Positions 44,400 through 55,893 of a DNA stretch of 64,000 nucleotides are shown here, piece after piece. The notes under the pieces were generated by a model. The model saw nothing but the letters and a program-made list of their open reading frames with translations, made no database searches and was not told the origin of the DNA. The position numbers and the translations under genes are program-made. Each line of letters starts with the position of its first letter. Within the stretch, counting starts at the first letter, position 1. Source of the DNA: Nitrospira sp. Lineage in GTDB: Bacteria > Nitrospirota > Nitrospiria > Nitrospirales > Nitrospiraceae. Where the stretch lies: positions 1 to 64,000 of the forward strand of contig JAHFEW010000003.1 of assembly GCA_023248215.1 (NCBI GenBank). The letters run 5' to 3'.

Positions 44400-44776
44400 T
44401 TACGGGCGATGGCCCTTCTCGATGGGATAGCCGGCTGCGCGCCAGGCTTTGATTCCGCCATCCATGGAGATCACGTTGGTATAGCCCATCTGCCGTATGC
44501 TATCCGCCGCCAGCACCGACCGATAGCCGCCCCCGCAATACAAGACGATCGCGTCCTGTTTATTTGGAAGCACCGTTTCAATATCCCGTTCAATGACACC
44601 CTTGCCGAGATGGATGGATCCCGCGGCATGGTCTTGTTCGTATTCGTTGTCCTCACGAATATCGACGAAATGAAACCGTTCGGCTCGGTCCAGTTTGGCC
44701 TTCACGTCGGACACGGTGCATTCACGCACACGTTGCTTTGCTTCTTCTACAACTTTCAAGAAACCCGGGTTATGCT

Positions 44777-44780
<4 letters not shown>
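44400..44780 (-). CDS. Rhodanese-like sulfurtransferase
   Basis: 126 residues. FHFVDIREDNEYEQDHAAGSIHLGKGVIE and the active loop VLYCGGGYRSVLAADSI (Cys then G-G-G-Y-R-S) form a single rhodanese domain. The Cys carries persulfide. The start overlaps the radical-SAM stop by four bases and its stop is three bases before the DUF362 gene. There is no signal peptide. It could supply sulfur to an iron-sulfur or modified protein in the same operon. Confidence 0.9.
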
Positions 44781-47225
<2,445 letters not shown>

Positions 47226-47251
47226 TATTGGGAATCTCTCGGCCCGGTTTG

Positions 47252-47340
47252 GAGGGGTGACGGAGTGGCCGAACGTGCCGGTCTTGAAAACCGGAGACGG
47301 GGTAACCTGTCCGCGAGTTCAAATCTCGCCCCCTCCGCCA
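47252..47340 (+). tRNA. tRNA-Ser (UGA anticodon)
   Basis: 89 bases including an encoded CCA. The acceptor stem GGAGGGG pairs with CCCCTCC. The long variable arm and the anticodon loop CTTGAAA (anticodon TGA) identify a class II serine tRNA. It lies 26 bases after serS. Confidence 0.95.
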
Positions 47341-47907
47341 AATTAAAGCCGGAATCCCCATATTGTGTCACGCTCCGCTTTCCCCCTCATACCATCAACA
47401 ACTCACCTTTTTCCCCTGAACCACTCCTTCTCTCCGACTCTTCTTCACCTTCTCTCCTGTGACGATGAATTTACACTCCGAACAACTACGCACTTGCGAG
47501 ACCGCCTGACCGCGTGGTTGACTGAAAAAAGGTGAAGGTGTCTGCTTTGGTTGTGCCCACCCAAGGCGGCAAGAGGTCTCGGCATCCTCCTGGCGGGATC
47601 TGCCTTCACCCACGAACTTATATATACTTGCTCGGAGATGAATACTGCCAGGTGCAACAATATTGCACCTCTAGAACGAACTATACCTATATAAGTACAT
47701 GATTTAAAGGCAGTATTTTTACAACATGGGGCTATTCCTATAGGTATTCCTCAACCCCCTCTTTGGTTTGTGCGCCCTCCCCTCCTCCACGGTATTCTCA
47801 CTACCCCAGTGGCTCGGTATTGTTGGGCATGCACGAGTCACTACACGCCGTGAACACACCCGCTAGCGGATTCCTACAACTAGCTCCCCCCTTTCACCGG
47901 AGGCACT
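47341..47907. other. Intergenic region with an 8-bp hairpin
   Basis: No gene is supported over 560 bases. AGGTGCAA (47650-47657) and TTGCACCT (47663-47670) form an 8-bp stem with a five-base loop. It is followed by an AT-rich stretch with TATACCTATATAAG, but no T run directly after it. A minus-strand frame (47395-47613) has a CSEC motif but no ribosome site. Confidence 0.4.
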
Positions 47908-48108
47908 ATGCATAAACAGGTCGGCAGAATTGGATCGGTGCGCAGAGAGCTTCATGGTAAAGCCTGCCCCTTCTGCGGAGGACATAAATATCAACTTGTG
48001 CTTCGTTCTCAGACCTCACCCGGCACCGAAGGTCTCTTCGCTCGGTGCAGTCAATGTCAGCGAACCAAAGAACTCGACGAGGAGCTTGGTCGCATTCTTT
48101 GGATGTAG
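47908..48108 (+). CDS. Small zinc-ribbon protein
   Basis: 66 residues from ATG 47908 with GGAGG five bases upstream. CPFCGG (about residue 20) and CSQC (about residue 47) form a zinc ribbon with short basic ends (MHKQVGRIGSVRRELHGKA). It may bind nucleic acid. No family is assigned. It lies alone, between tRNA-Ser and the second tRNA-Ser. Confidence 0.6.
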   Translation: MHKQVGRIGSVRRELHGKACPFCGGHKYQLVLRSQTSPGTEGLFARCSQCQRTKELDEELGRILWM

Positions 48109-48643
48109 TCGTCACGACTCTTTCAGATTCCCTGCTCACACAACACACTGCGCCGCGAGGGTCCATGGCAAGCTCTCAAAAAGTTCTCCGCAAACGAACT
48201 CGTCAGAAATCACACGCTCTGCGCATGCTGCTGACCAGCGGCGTCATTCGATCGGCCGCCGTGGATCCTCCCTGCATCGCCATCTCACAATCCCAGACAG
48301 GCTCACCTCGCATCCTACCCCCGGAAAAGTCAGGGTGCGCACGGCTCATCCACACCACGGACCATGTACATCGCATGGGCGTACTTGCACATTGGCATAC
48401 AACCTTTATCGATATTCTCAAGGAATTCGGGAGGAGATAATTCGCCCACCCCGCGTCTCCTCCTCTCTGCCATCCCGCCCAAGAATCCGTGAGTCGATCC
48501 TGCATTAAAAATCATTCACTGGAATCACTTGAGTGCGCTCCATGCTCTGGGGTATGATCCCCTTCTTCTTGAAGAAGAAGGGGATCCGCGATCAAAGGAT
48601 ATAGCGCGACAGCCCAAAACGCGGTCTGCGGATGACGGCTTGC
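48109..48643. other. Intergenic region upstream of tRNA-Ser(GCU)
   Basis: No supported gene. Open frames across 48045-48508 lack coding character. A near-perfect long hairpin lies at 48556-48586 (see separate entry). Confidence 0.35.
48556..48586. repeat. 31-base hairpin, 15-bp perfect arms
   Basis: GATCCCCTTCTTCTT, one central base, then its exact reverse complement. It lies 58 bases before the tRNA-Ser(GCU) start. No T run follows, so it is not a normal terminator; it could be a processing site or part of a mobile-element end. Confidence 0.6.
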
Positions 48644-48734
48644 GGAGAGGTGGCCGAGTGGCCGAAGGCACCGGTTTGCTAAACCGGCACAGGTCAAAAG
48701 CCTGTCGCGGGTTCAAATCCCGCCCTCTCCGCCA
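48644..48734 (+). tRNA. tRNA-Ser (GCU anticodon)
   Basis: 91 bases including CCA. GGAGAGG pairs with CCTCTCC; the loop TTGCTAA gives anticodon GCT; there is a long variable arm (CACAGGTCAAAAGCCTGTCG). It is a second serine tRNA, for AGY codons. Confidence 0.95.
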
Positions 48735-48808
48735 CACCGAACCTGAAGAGTTGATTTTTCTTCAGTGATCCTGTAGACAGAAACCCCTCTCGCAAGTCCT
48801 GCCTGAAT

Positions 48809-48884
48809 GCCGAGGTAGCTCAGTTGGTAGAGCACAGCCCTGAAAAGGCTGGTGTCGACAGTTCGATTCTGTCCCTCGGCACCA
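48809..48884 (+). tRNA. tRNA-Phe (GAA anticodon)
   Basis: 76 bases including an encoded ACCA. GCCGAGG pairs with CCTCGGC; the anticodon loop CTGAAAA gives GAA; the T arm has the usual GTTCGATTC. It lies 74 bases after tRNA-Ser(GCU), probably in one transcript. Confidence 0.95.
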
Positions 48885-49020
48885 TATTTCGCACACTTAG
48901 AGATTGTCCTACCTAGGATGGTGGCACCTGAGCGGCACCAAGAAATCTCTGAATAATTCTGTCCACGACCGGGGCTTTGTGGCAAGAGATCGCTACCGAT
49001 CCCCACCCAGAGACCACACA

Positions 49021-49978
49021 ATTGACGCAGACGACCTTCACCACCGCGCCAGGATTTGAGCGCTTCCGCAAGACGACCCGCCGTAACGTGTTTCTCGCCG
49101 AAATGAATCGGGTGGTGCCCTGAGAGTCGCTGTGCGCAGTGATCGAGCCGGTGTAACCGAAGCCGGCGGGGGCGGGCCGACGCCCCGCAGGAATCGTACG
49201 GAGGCTACGGATCTATTTCCTGCAGTAGTGGTTCAAAGCTCTCCAATCCATCGGTCGAGGAGGCCCTGTACGACTCGCTGGCCATGCGTACGTTCGTCGG
49301 CATCGACTTGGGAATGGAACCAGTTCCCGATGAAACCACGCTCTACCGGTTCCGCCATCTGTTGGACGCACATCGGCTCGGACCGACCCTCTTCGAGACC
49401 GTCAATCAGCATCTCCAGGCCCTTGGCTCTGGCATCGACACCATTATGGATGCCACTATGATCAACGCCCCAAGTTCGACGAAGAACGCCGACCAGGCTC
49501 GGGATCCCGAGATGCATCAGACTGCGAAAGGCATGCAATGGTACTTCGGGATGAAGGCGCATCTCGGCGTGGATCGTCAGACGAAGTGATCCACTCGGCC
49601 ACCGCCACGGCGGCCAACGTGGCCGACAGTACGGTCCTGCCTCGCCTCTTGCATGGCCACAAGACGCAAGTCTGGGGCGATCGGGCTTAGCAAGGCCAGA
49701 CGGCCCTTCTTCGCCAGGTGGCCCCGCAGGCGCAGGACTTCACCCACCGCCGAGTCCGGTATCGCGGCCGCCTCGATGCGGGGGCGTGGGCGAAGAACCG
49801 CACCAAATCCCACGTACGGGCCAAGGTGGAACACATCATCGGCATCATCAAGCGCATCTTCGGATTCACGAATGTCCGCTACCACGGCCCGGCCAAGAAT
49901 ACCCAGCGGCTGCTGGTCACCTCTGCGCTCACCAATCTGTATGTGGTTCGCCGCCGTCTCCAGCCGACGGGAGGCTAA
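49021..49978 (+). pseudogene. IS5-family transposase, broken
   Basis: Reading across frames recovers an almost complete IS5-type transposase: FERFRKTTRRNVFLAEMNRVVP, an in-frame TGA where Trp is expected, then YDSLAMRTFVGIDLG, DETTLYRFRHLLD, DATMINAPSSTKN (catalytic Asp), HQTAKGMQWYFGMKAHLGVD, a shifted middle, and AWAKNRTKSHVRAKVEHIIGIIKRIFGF with the C-terminal catalytic Glu (VEHIIG). At least two disruptions lie near 49115 and 49585-49690. The element is inactive. Similar segments (CCTAGG, GGCACCTGAG) flank it at 48912-48932 and 50121-50138. Confidence 0.85.
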
Positions 49979-50187
49979 TTGGGCCACGCGTCGGCATTGG
50001 CGGAAATCCTGCTGGCCGTCAGGCACGGTGCCGGGCGAGCAGCACCAGCGACCGTTCTGAGGCCTCGGGGCCGTGGCGCACACACGCGTCGCCTCGCAAA
50101 CCGACATTGTTCAGAGGTTCCCTAGGTGGGCACCTGAGACACTTTTTCGGCGCTCAGGATCGACTGGGCGAACGATTCCAGCCGCGT

Positions 50188-51192
50188 TTAGGGACCGGTC
50201 CGATCGATAATCACAATAACTTGCGCCTTCTCCAGGAATTCAAAGTGATCTTTTACACCATGGATTGTCTGGGCGGCTGCATTGCTAATGACGAGGTCCG
50301 TGTGGCTATTTCCCACAGGGCGAAGCGCTTTGACAAAAAGTGGATTGTCGGTGACCTTGGGATGAGTTCGCGCGGCGGCAGGATCAGACACATAGGCAGC
50401 GATTCCTTGGCTCTGCCGATACTTTGCCAATACATAGCTCTGGGAATAGGCTTCCTGACCATCCTCGGTCAGAATTCTAGGAATCAACGCCGGACGAACC
50501 CCCATGCCGCGCGCGTCGACCACGAGTCCCGTATAGGGGCCACCGGCTTTGGGACGCAGAGCCGGGGGTGTTTCTGGGACAATCCTCTTTACAGGCAGTG
50601 CATCCTTCGGCGCAAACGTTTCCGATACGCGTCCGGTCAATTTCATTTGAAGCGTGATCTCATAGCCGCTCTTCTCCAATTGCCGCTCGTTAATAATTTT
50701 TGCATCCTCTACCATCCCCTGGACCTTCAGTTGAATCTCATCACTGGTTGTGATGTGGTTCTTCACCGTCGTAGTGGAATCGACACGGATCGCCGTGAAT
50801 GCCTCCAAGAGATTTCGATACGCGACGGACTGGGCCGCACGCTTTGCCAATAATCGAGCCTGCGTGCTGTTGACTGCATCCGGCGGCGGGAAGCCGATCC
50901 CTGAGGCGGTCACAATTCCCGCCGTCCAATCCACTACGCCCTCCTGCCCCACCACTTCCGTATACGCGGTCGAACTCGTGACAGTTCCCTGACTATTGTG
51001 TGCTGTGGACCTTGCAGCAGTGGCGGACGAGCTCTGGACCGAGGTCGAGGCGAGAGGTGAAGAGCCTGCCGGATTGGCTGAGCTAGCTGCATGCGTATCT
51101 GAAGCTCCCTTGTCCCGCACCTCCATGTCGCCCTGACATCCCATGACCAACGCTGCGATGACCGTGATCAGACAGTTGGGCATTCGATTCAT
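50188..51192 (-). CDS. LPP20-type lipoprotein
   Basis: 334 residues from ATG 51192 (GGGAGG seven bases upstream). A lipobox is visible: LITVIAALVMGCQGD, with Cys19 as the lipidation site. A low-complexity Ser/Ala/Thr linker follows (about residues 30-90). The folded part has AKRAAQSVAYRNLLEAFTAI, INERQLEKSGYEITLQMKLTG, and VDARGMGVRPALIPRI. The A-K-R-A-A-...-Y-R-N-L-L-E pattern matches LPP20-like lipoproteins. It is likely on the outer membrane. It lies upstream of and divergent from the first kinase. Confidence 0.75.
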   Translation of the reverse strand: MNRMPNCLITVIAALVMGCQGDMEVRDKGASDTHAASSANPAGSSPLASTSVQSSSATAARSTAHNSQGTVTSSTAYTEVVGQEGVVDWTAGIVTASGIGFPPPDAVNSTQARLLAKRAAQSVAYRNLLEAFTAIRVDSTTTVKNHITTSDEIQLKVQGMVEDAKIINERQLEKSGYEITLQMKLTGRVSETFAPKDALPVKRIVPETPPALRPKAGGPYTGLVVDARGMGVRPALIPRILTEDGQEAYSQSYVLAKYRQSQGIAAYVSDPAAARTHPKVTDNPLFVKALRPVGNSHTDLVISNAAAQTIHGVKDHFEFLEKAQVIVIIDRTGP

Positions 51193-51477
51193 CGTCCGCC
51201 TCCCTTCGATTCTCATTGAGGATCGTTCGTGGCTCTCCAGCAGTGGAAACAATCAATAATCATGCCTTGCGCATCGCTCTCCGGGGCGGAATCAATATTC
51301 TCTTCTTCAGTCGCCGCTCCTTCGAAGCAGTTCCGCGTATTCAGCACCCATCTATTTCGTCACGATAGCCATTCCTTTTGATGACGACCTGTGCCGCAAC
51401 CAGCTATCCCAGAGGGACGCCTGAAATTCCATTCAAAATACAGGAATTTGCCATCTTCCCTGTCCCGCCACGCAGTC

Positions 51478-51505
51478 TTGTTCTCTCGCAAGGCTTTCGT
51501 ATACC
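51478..51505 (+). promoter_or_regulatory. Promoter of the first Ser/Thr kinase
   Basis: TTGTTC (51478-51483) and TATACC (51500-51505) have a 16-base spacer. Transcription would start near 51512, 43 bases before the ATG at 51555. A related TTGTTC/TAGGCT pair lies at 56808-56837 ahead of the second kinase. Confidence 0.5.
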
Positions 51506-51554
51506 CTAATAGGCCACTGCGAACCCCGCTGCAACGCCCTGCGAAAGGCGTCTG

Positions 51555-54323
51555 ATGTCCGACCTCATCTTCTCCGGGAAATACCTCGTCCAGGAAGAAA
51601 TCGCCAAGGGGGGCATGGGGGTCATCTACAAGGCGTTAGACCGGACGCTCAATCGCTTCGTCGCAATCAAGGTCATCCACGAACATTTCTCCGGCGATCC
51701 CTCCTTCACCGAGCGGTTCCTCCGTGAAGCCCGCGCGATGGCTCGCCTCCATCATGAGAACATCGTCACAATCTTTTCCGTCGAAGAAGAGCGGGGAGCC
51801 CACTTTATTGTTATGGAATATTTCCCCGGCATGGACCTCCGCGCCAGGATTAAGGCCCGCAAAGCGCTTCCCCTTTACGAAAGTGTAGACATTGCGCTGC
51901 AAATCGCCCATGCGCTGACCTTCGCGCACTCCCAAGGTATCGTTCATCGGGACATCAAACCAGCCAATATTCTGGTTGATACCAGGGGACGTGTCAAATT
52001 GACCGACTTCGGCATTGCGGCTGCGTTGGATGAAGCGTCCATTACCAGCGCAGGGCAAATCATAGGGACGCCGGAGTATATGTCTCCGGAACAGGCTGGA
52101 GGCCTGGAGATAGATGGCCGCACCGACCTCTATTCTTTGGGCATCGTGCTTCACGAAATGATCGTCGGGCAGACTCCGTTCCACAACATTCCGAAGACTA
52201 CTATCCTGAGCAAGCTTCTTGATCCGCAATTTGAGATCCCACTGATATTCTCGGCCGAGACACCATCGACTGTGAAAGCCATTGTCGAAGACCTTGTCCG
52301 CCGGGACCCCGAATATCGAACGCCGAGGGCCGCGATTCTTGCAAACCAGTTAAAGGAATGTCTGGCATCCTTGCCCAGGCAGGAGGCTGAAGAGGCTCCC
52401 ACGATCATCGCAACGCCGCCGACTCATATAACGCGTCCGACAAGGGTCGGGCCCACTCCTCCGCCCCATGAATCGTGGACCATCCCATCCCCACAGACTG
52501 CGCGGCCACAGATAGAATCAGGTGCCCAGCCACCAGCCAGCCAACCCCAGACTAACCTGTCTCGACCCCACCCAGAGGATGAAGCGACCGATATCCTCCC
52601 GCGGCCCAAAACAACGTCGCAGTCTCCGCCGCCACCACAGGGCAAATCCATGTGGCGAGCGTATTTTTTTGCGCCGGTCGCGGTCGGAGTATTGGCCCTG
52701 GTTCTTATGCTCGGCGGCCTCGCATTCTTGCTATCAAAGGGAGATTGGGCATCAACTTCATCAATCAATAAGACCGGATCGGCCTTCCCTTCCAGACCCG
52801 ATTCTAGCAATACCGAAACAAACACCTCCTCCGCTTCAAGTCGCGCTCAGCAGCCAACGCACAGCGCTCTACGAGACTCCACTACCGAGCAGTCTGGAAG
52901 CGGTACCAGTGCTCAACTGCAGGCTCAAATAGAAAAGGAACAGCAGCAGCTAGTCGTAGATGAGGCCAGGGTGGCAGCCAAACGTCGCGAAGCCGAAGCG
53001 ATCCAGAAAAAGGAAAAGGACCAAGCGGCCAAACTAGCGAAGGCCGCCGAAGAGCAACGGCACACAGCGGAAGAAGCGGCTCGTGTAGCCCGCGAACGGC
53101 AGGAAACCGAACAGCGGAAGTTTACTGAAGAGCAGAAGCGTCTGGACAAGCAGAAGGAACTTGCCACCAAGCAAGCTCAGGCAGCTGAAGAACAGCGTCG
53201 CAAGGCACAGGAAGACGCGCGTACGGCCCGCGAGCGAGAGGAACTCGATACCAGACGGAGCAAGGAAGAGGCAGAGATGAAGCATCTGCAGGCCGAACGG
53301 CAGCGGCTGGAGAAAGAACGGGAAGTGGCCGAAGAGCAAGCCCGCCTGGCAGAAGCACAGCGAAAGAAGACCGAAGAGGAAGCGCGGTTGGCCAGAGAGC
53401 GTCACGAATCAGAGCAACGGCGATTCCAGGCTGAACAACAACGCATTGAAAAGGAGAACGTACTCGCAGCCCAAAGAGCAAAAACGCAAGAGGAGGACCG
53501 TCGCAAAACGGAGGAAGAGGCCCGTCTTGCGCGTGAACGCCTAGACGCGGAACAGAAACGGGTGCAGGCCGAACGCGATCGCCTGGAAAAAGAGAAAGAG
53601 TTAGCCGCACAGAGAGCTCGCGTTGAGGCAGAGGAACGCCGGAAAGCGGAAGAAGAAACCCGGGCTGCTCGCGAACGCAATGAGGCGGAACAGAAGCGAC
53701 TCCGGGCCGAACGGGAACGGGCTGAAAAAGAGACGGAGATGGCGGCGCAGCGGGCAAAAATTGAAGCCGAGGAACGGCGAAAGTCGGAAGAAGAAACCCG
53801 CGTGGCCCGAGAGCGGTACGACGCAGAGCAGCGACGTCTTCAAACTGAACGGGAACGAATGGAAAAAGAAAAGCGAGAGGTGGCTGCACAGCAGGCGAAG
53901 ACAGAAGAGGAAGCACAAAAGAAGCAGGCCGCCCAAGAGGACGAACAGCGGAAGAAAGACCAATTGGTCGCCAAACTCACTCCTGGTGGCCAGATGAGCG
54001 CCACCGCATCGCAGCGGCAGCTAGAAGGCATCCTCAAGGAATTCATGCGCGCCTACGAGGATCAGGACTTTGCGGCCTTGAAGCGCTTGTCTGATATGGA
54101 CAGTGACCGGCTCATGTACCTTGACACTATGTTTCACAAGTATCGATCAATGAAAGTTAAACTCGGCACTCTCACGGTGAAGGACCAGGAGGCCTCAGCG
54201 ACAATTACCCACGAAATCCTGATAGACAACAATGGCGATACGGTAGTTCCAAGTCCGATTCACAAAGCCTTTAGAATCAAGATCCGCAAAACGGGGGATC
54301 AATGGACAAAGATCGTATGGTAG
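51555..54323 (+). CDS. Transmembrane Ser/Thr kinase with long coiled coil
   Basis: 922 residues. The kinase domain (about residues 9-275) has IAKGGMGVIYKA, VAIKVI (Lys39), IVHRDIKPANIL (about 130-141), LTDFGIAAAL (about 148) and TPEYMSPEQA. A proline-rich linker leads to one membrane segment (about 369-392, FAPVAVGVLALVLMLGGLAF). Residues 455-802 form a highly charged Glu/Arg/Lys coiled coil with repeats of about 30 residues (AEEQRRKxEEEARxARERxE). The C-terminus (815-922) is a globular domain also found in the kinase at 56881: RAYEDQDFAALKRLSDMDSD. Confidence 0.92.
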   Translation: MSDLIFSGKYLVQEEIAKGGMGVIYKALDRTLNRFVAIKVIHEHFSGDPSFTERFLREARAMARLHHENIVTIFSVEEERGAHFIVMEYFPGMDLRARIKARKALPLYESVDIALQIAHALTFAHSQGIVHRDIKPANILVDTRGRVKLTDFGIAAALDEASITSAGQIIGTPEYMSPEQAGGLEIDGRTDLYSLGIVLHEMIVGQTPFHNIPKTTILSKLLDPQFEIPLIFSAETPSTVKAIVEDLVRRDPEYRTPRAAILANQLKECLASLPRQEAEEAPTIIATPPTHITRPTRVGPTPPPHESWTIPSPQTARPQIESGAQPPASQPQTNLSRPHPEDEATDILPRPKTTSQSPPPPQGKSMWRAYFFAPVAVGVLALVLMLGGLAFLLSKGDWASTSSINKTGSAFPSRPDSSNTETNTSSASSRAQQPTHSALRDSTTEQSGSGTSAQLQAQIEKEQQQLVVDEARVAAKRREAEAIQKKEKDQAAKLAKAAEEQRHTAEEAARVARERQETEQRKFTEEQKRLDKQKELATKQAQAAEEQRRKAQEDARTAREREELDTRRSKEEAEMKHLQAERQRLEKEREVAEEQARLAEAQRKKTEEEARLARERHESEQRRFQAEQQRIEKENVLAAQRAKTQEEDRRKTEEEARLARERLDAEQKRVQAERDRLEKEKELAAQRARVEAEERRKAEEETRAARERNEAEQKRLRAERERAEKETEMAAQRAKIEAEERRKSEEETRVARERYDAEQRRLQTERERMEKEKREVAAQQAKTEEEAQKKQAAQEDEQRKKDQLVAKLTPGGQMSATASQRQLEGILKEFMRAYEDQDFAALKRLSDMDSDRLMYLDTMFHKYRSMKVKLGTLTVKDQEASATITHEILIDNNGDTVVPSPIHKAFRIKIRKTGDQWTKIVW

Positions 54324-54327
54324 CAAC

Positions 54328-55809
54328 TCACTTACTAGCCCGACCTTGCTCAGCGAAGGGGTTCTGAAAGTCGAATCCAAAAAGCTGCGGGTTCTCAGCA
54401 ATTACAGCGGCAGAAAAAATGTAAAACACATAGTCATACGTTTCTTGAGGAATCTTGTACTGCTTCAACAACTGCCAAAAGTTTCGCTCCCTCGGATTGT
54501 TCGGCATCTTTCGAATAATGTTGATGACATTCCCTTCTCCCCAATTATAAGAGGCAATGACGAGCAAGCCCGATGCCTGAGCATCGGTATTGTAGATTCG
54601 CCTGATATATTTCGCTGCAGCCTTCGTGGCTTTTTGAAAATGAAAGCGCTCATCTTGCGGATCGTATTTTGCCACGTTTTTCAGCGGTCCGGGTTTCAAT
54701 CCATACTGTTCAGCGGTTTGCGGAATAAATTGCCAAATGCCTTTGGCATATCCCATTCGAGTAAGAGGTCCCACTGCCTTCGAGTCAAACCCACTCTCCT
54801 GGACCGCCAAATAAAAAAATTGCGGAGGCAGGTTCTTTGTCCACATCTCATTGGCAACCGTCGGAATGAGCCCGTTATCCCGAGCACGCTGGATGGCGTT
54901 CTGCAGCCGTTCCGTAGATTTCCAACGACGGATATATTTCTTCACCTCGGAGAGAAAATCCCGCGGCATGGCCACTTCGCACTCGCCGAATAGCCGCGCC
55001 ATCCGAAACACGAGTCGATCCTGTTCGCTCATGCCCTCATAAATATCCAGCTCGGTGAGAAAGCGATCGTATTGCGCCTCCAACTCCCGGAGCTTCTGGC
55101 GTTTCGTCAGAATTCTCTCCATAAGGTCTTTGCGCTTGGTATCGGCCACTACCTCTTCCAGTTCGGAGACTTGAATTTCCACCTGCTTCATTATGTAGAA
55201 CATCTCTCCGGCGGTTCTTGTCATCTGATCGATTCTGTCCCTTTGGTACCATGCGTAACCAATAGCGCAGACCAACAGAATGACGACAGCTCCAACAACC
55301 GCACGATATCGGCGCCTCTGTTGTCCCTCGCGGCGCTGTGCCGCTTGGCGGTAGCGACGCGCTTCCTCGCTCTCTTCCGCAGTATCCCCCCGTCTCCAGC
55401 GGTCAACAATCTCGGTCACCGACTCCGCTTTTGGGTCGGCCTGAGCCACCCCAGTCGGCTGATCCGAGAAGGCGATCTCATCGCCGACCGCAAGCCATAC
55501 GGCCGGTCCACCTAATCCCAGTTCCACGGTCACGGCTTCTCGCAGCGGCACTCGAGTGATCTGACGGCCGTTGACATACAATCCATGAGTACTCTGCTGG
55601 TCTATAAGCCACCACTGGTTAGCCTCGAATCGAACCTCCGCGTGGATGCGGCTGACGACTCGTTCCGGCACAATCACCTGGCAGTCAGCCGATCGCCCAA
55701 TCCGGAACACATGAGTAAAGCGCTGCTCGCCACTCCACGTTGTGCCCATGCGGACTCGTACACGAATCGGCTGTGGCGTTTTGAGATCGGCTGTTAAATT
55801 GTCAGACAT
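54328..55809 (-). CDS. FHA-transmembrane-lytic transglycosylase fusion
   Basis: 493 residues. Residues 15-110 form an FHA domain with GRSADC (38-43), VVSRIHAEV (51-59) and YVNGRQI (78-84), which binds phosphothreonine. One membrane segment spans about 168-188 (YRAVVGAVVILLVCAIGYAWY). A periplasmic helical linker follows, and residues 325-470 form an SLT domain with FFYLAVQESGF (catalytic Glu338), GIWQFIPQTA and ASYNWGEG. A lytic transglycosylase cuts peptidoglycan, and the FHA part would face the cytoplasmic kinases. The gene is convergent with kinase 1 and lies between it and kinase 2. Confidence 0.88.
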   Translation of the reverse strand: MSDNLTADLKTPQPIRVRVRMGTTWSGEQRFTHVFRIGRSADCQVIVPERVVSRIHAEVRFEANQWWLIDQQSTHGLYVNGRQITRVPLREAVTVELGLGGPAVWLAVGDEIAFSDQPTGVAQADPKAESVTEIVDRWRRGDTAEESEEARRYRQAAQRREGQQRRRYRAVVGAVVILLVCAIGYAWYQRDRIDQMTRTAGEMFYIMKQVEIQVSELEEVVADTKRKDLMERILTKRQKLRELEAQYDRFLTELDIYEGMSEQDRLVFRMARLFGECEVAMPRDFLSEVKKYIRRWKSTERLQNAIQRARDNGLIPTVANEMWTKNLPPQFFYLAVQESGFDSKAVGPLTRMGYAKGIWQFIPQTAEQYGLKPGPLKNVAKYDPQDERFHFQKATKAAAKYIRRIYNTDAQASGLLVIASYNWGEGNVINIIRKMPNNPRERNFWQLLKQYKIPQETYDYVFYIFSAAVIAENPQLFGFDFQNPFAEQGRASK

Positions 55810-55893
55810 GTCGGGTGAGCAGGAGGCATGTGATCCGCGGGCATCCTACTGATCGACTGAGTAGGCGGCAAGAGCTTGAGAGGACAGAAAGAC

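Noticed and set aside
47395-47613. Minus-strand frame with a CSEC motif
   Set aside because: Two cysteines alone are not support; start and composition are poor.
48045-48440. Plus-strand frames between the zinc-ribbon gene and tRNA-Ser
   Set aside because: Overlapping frames in two phases and no ribosome site; the sequence looks non-coding.
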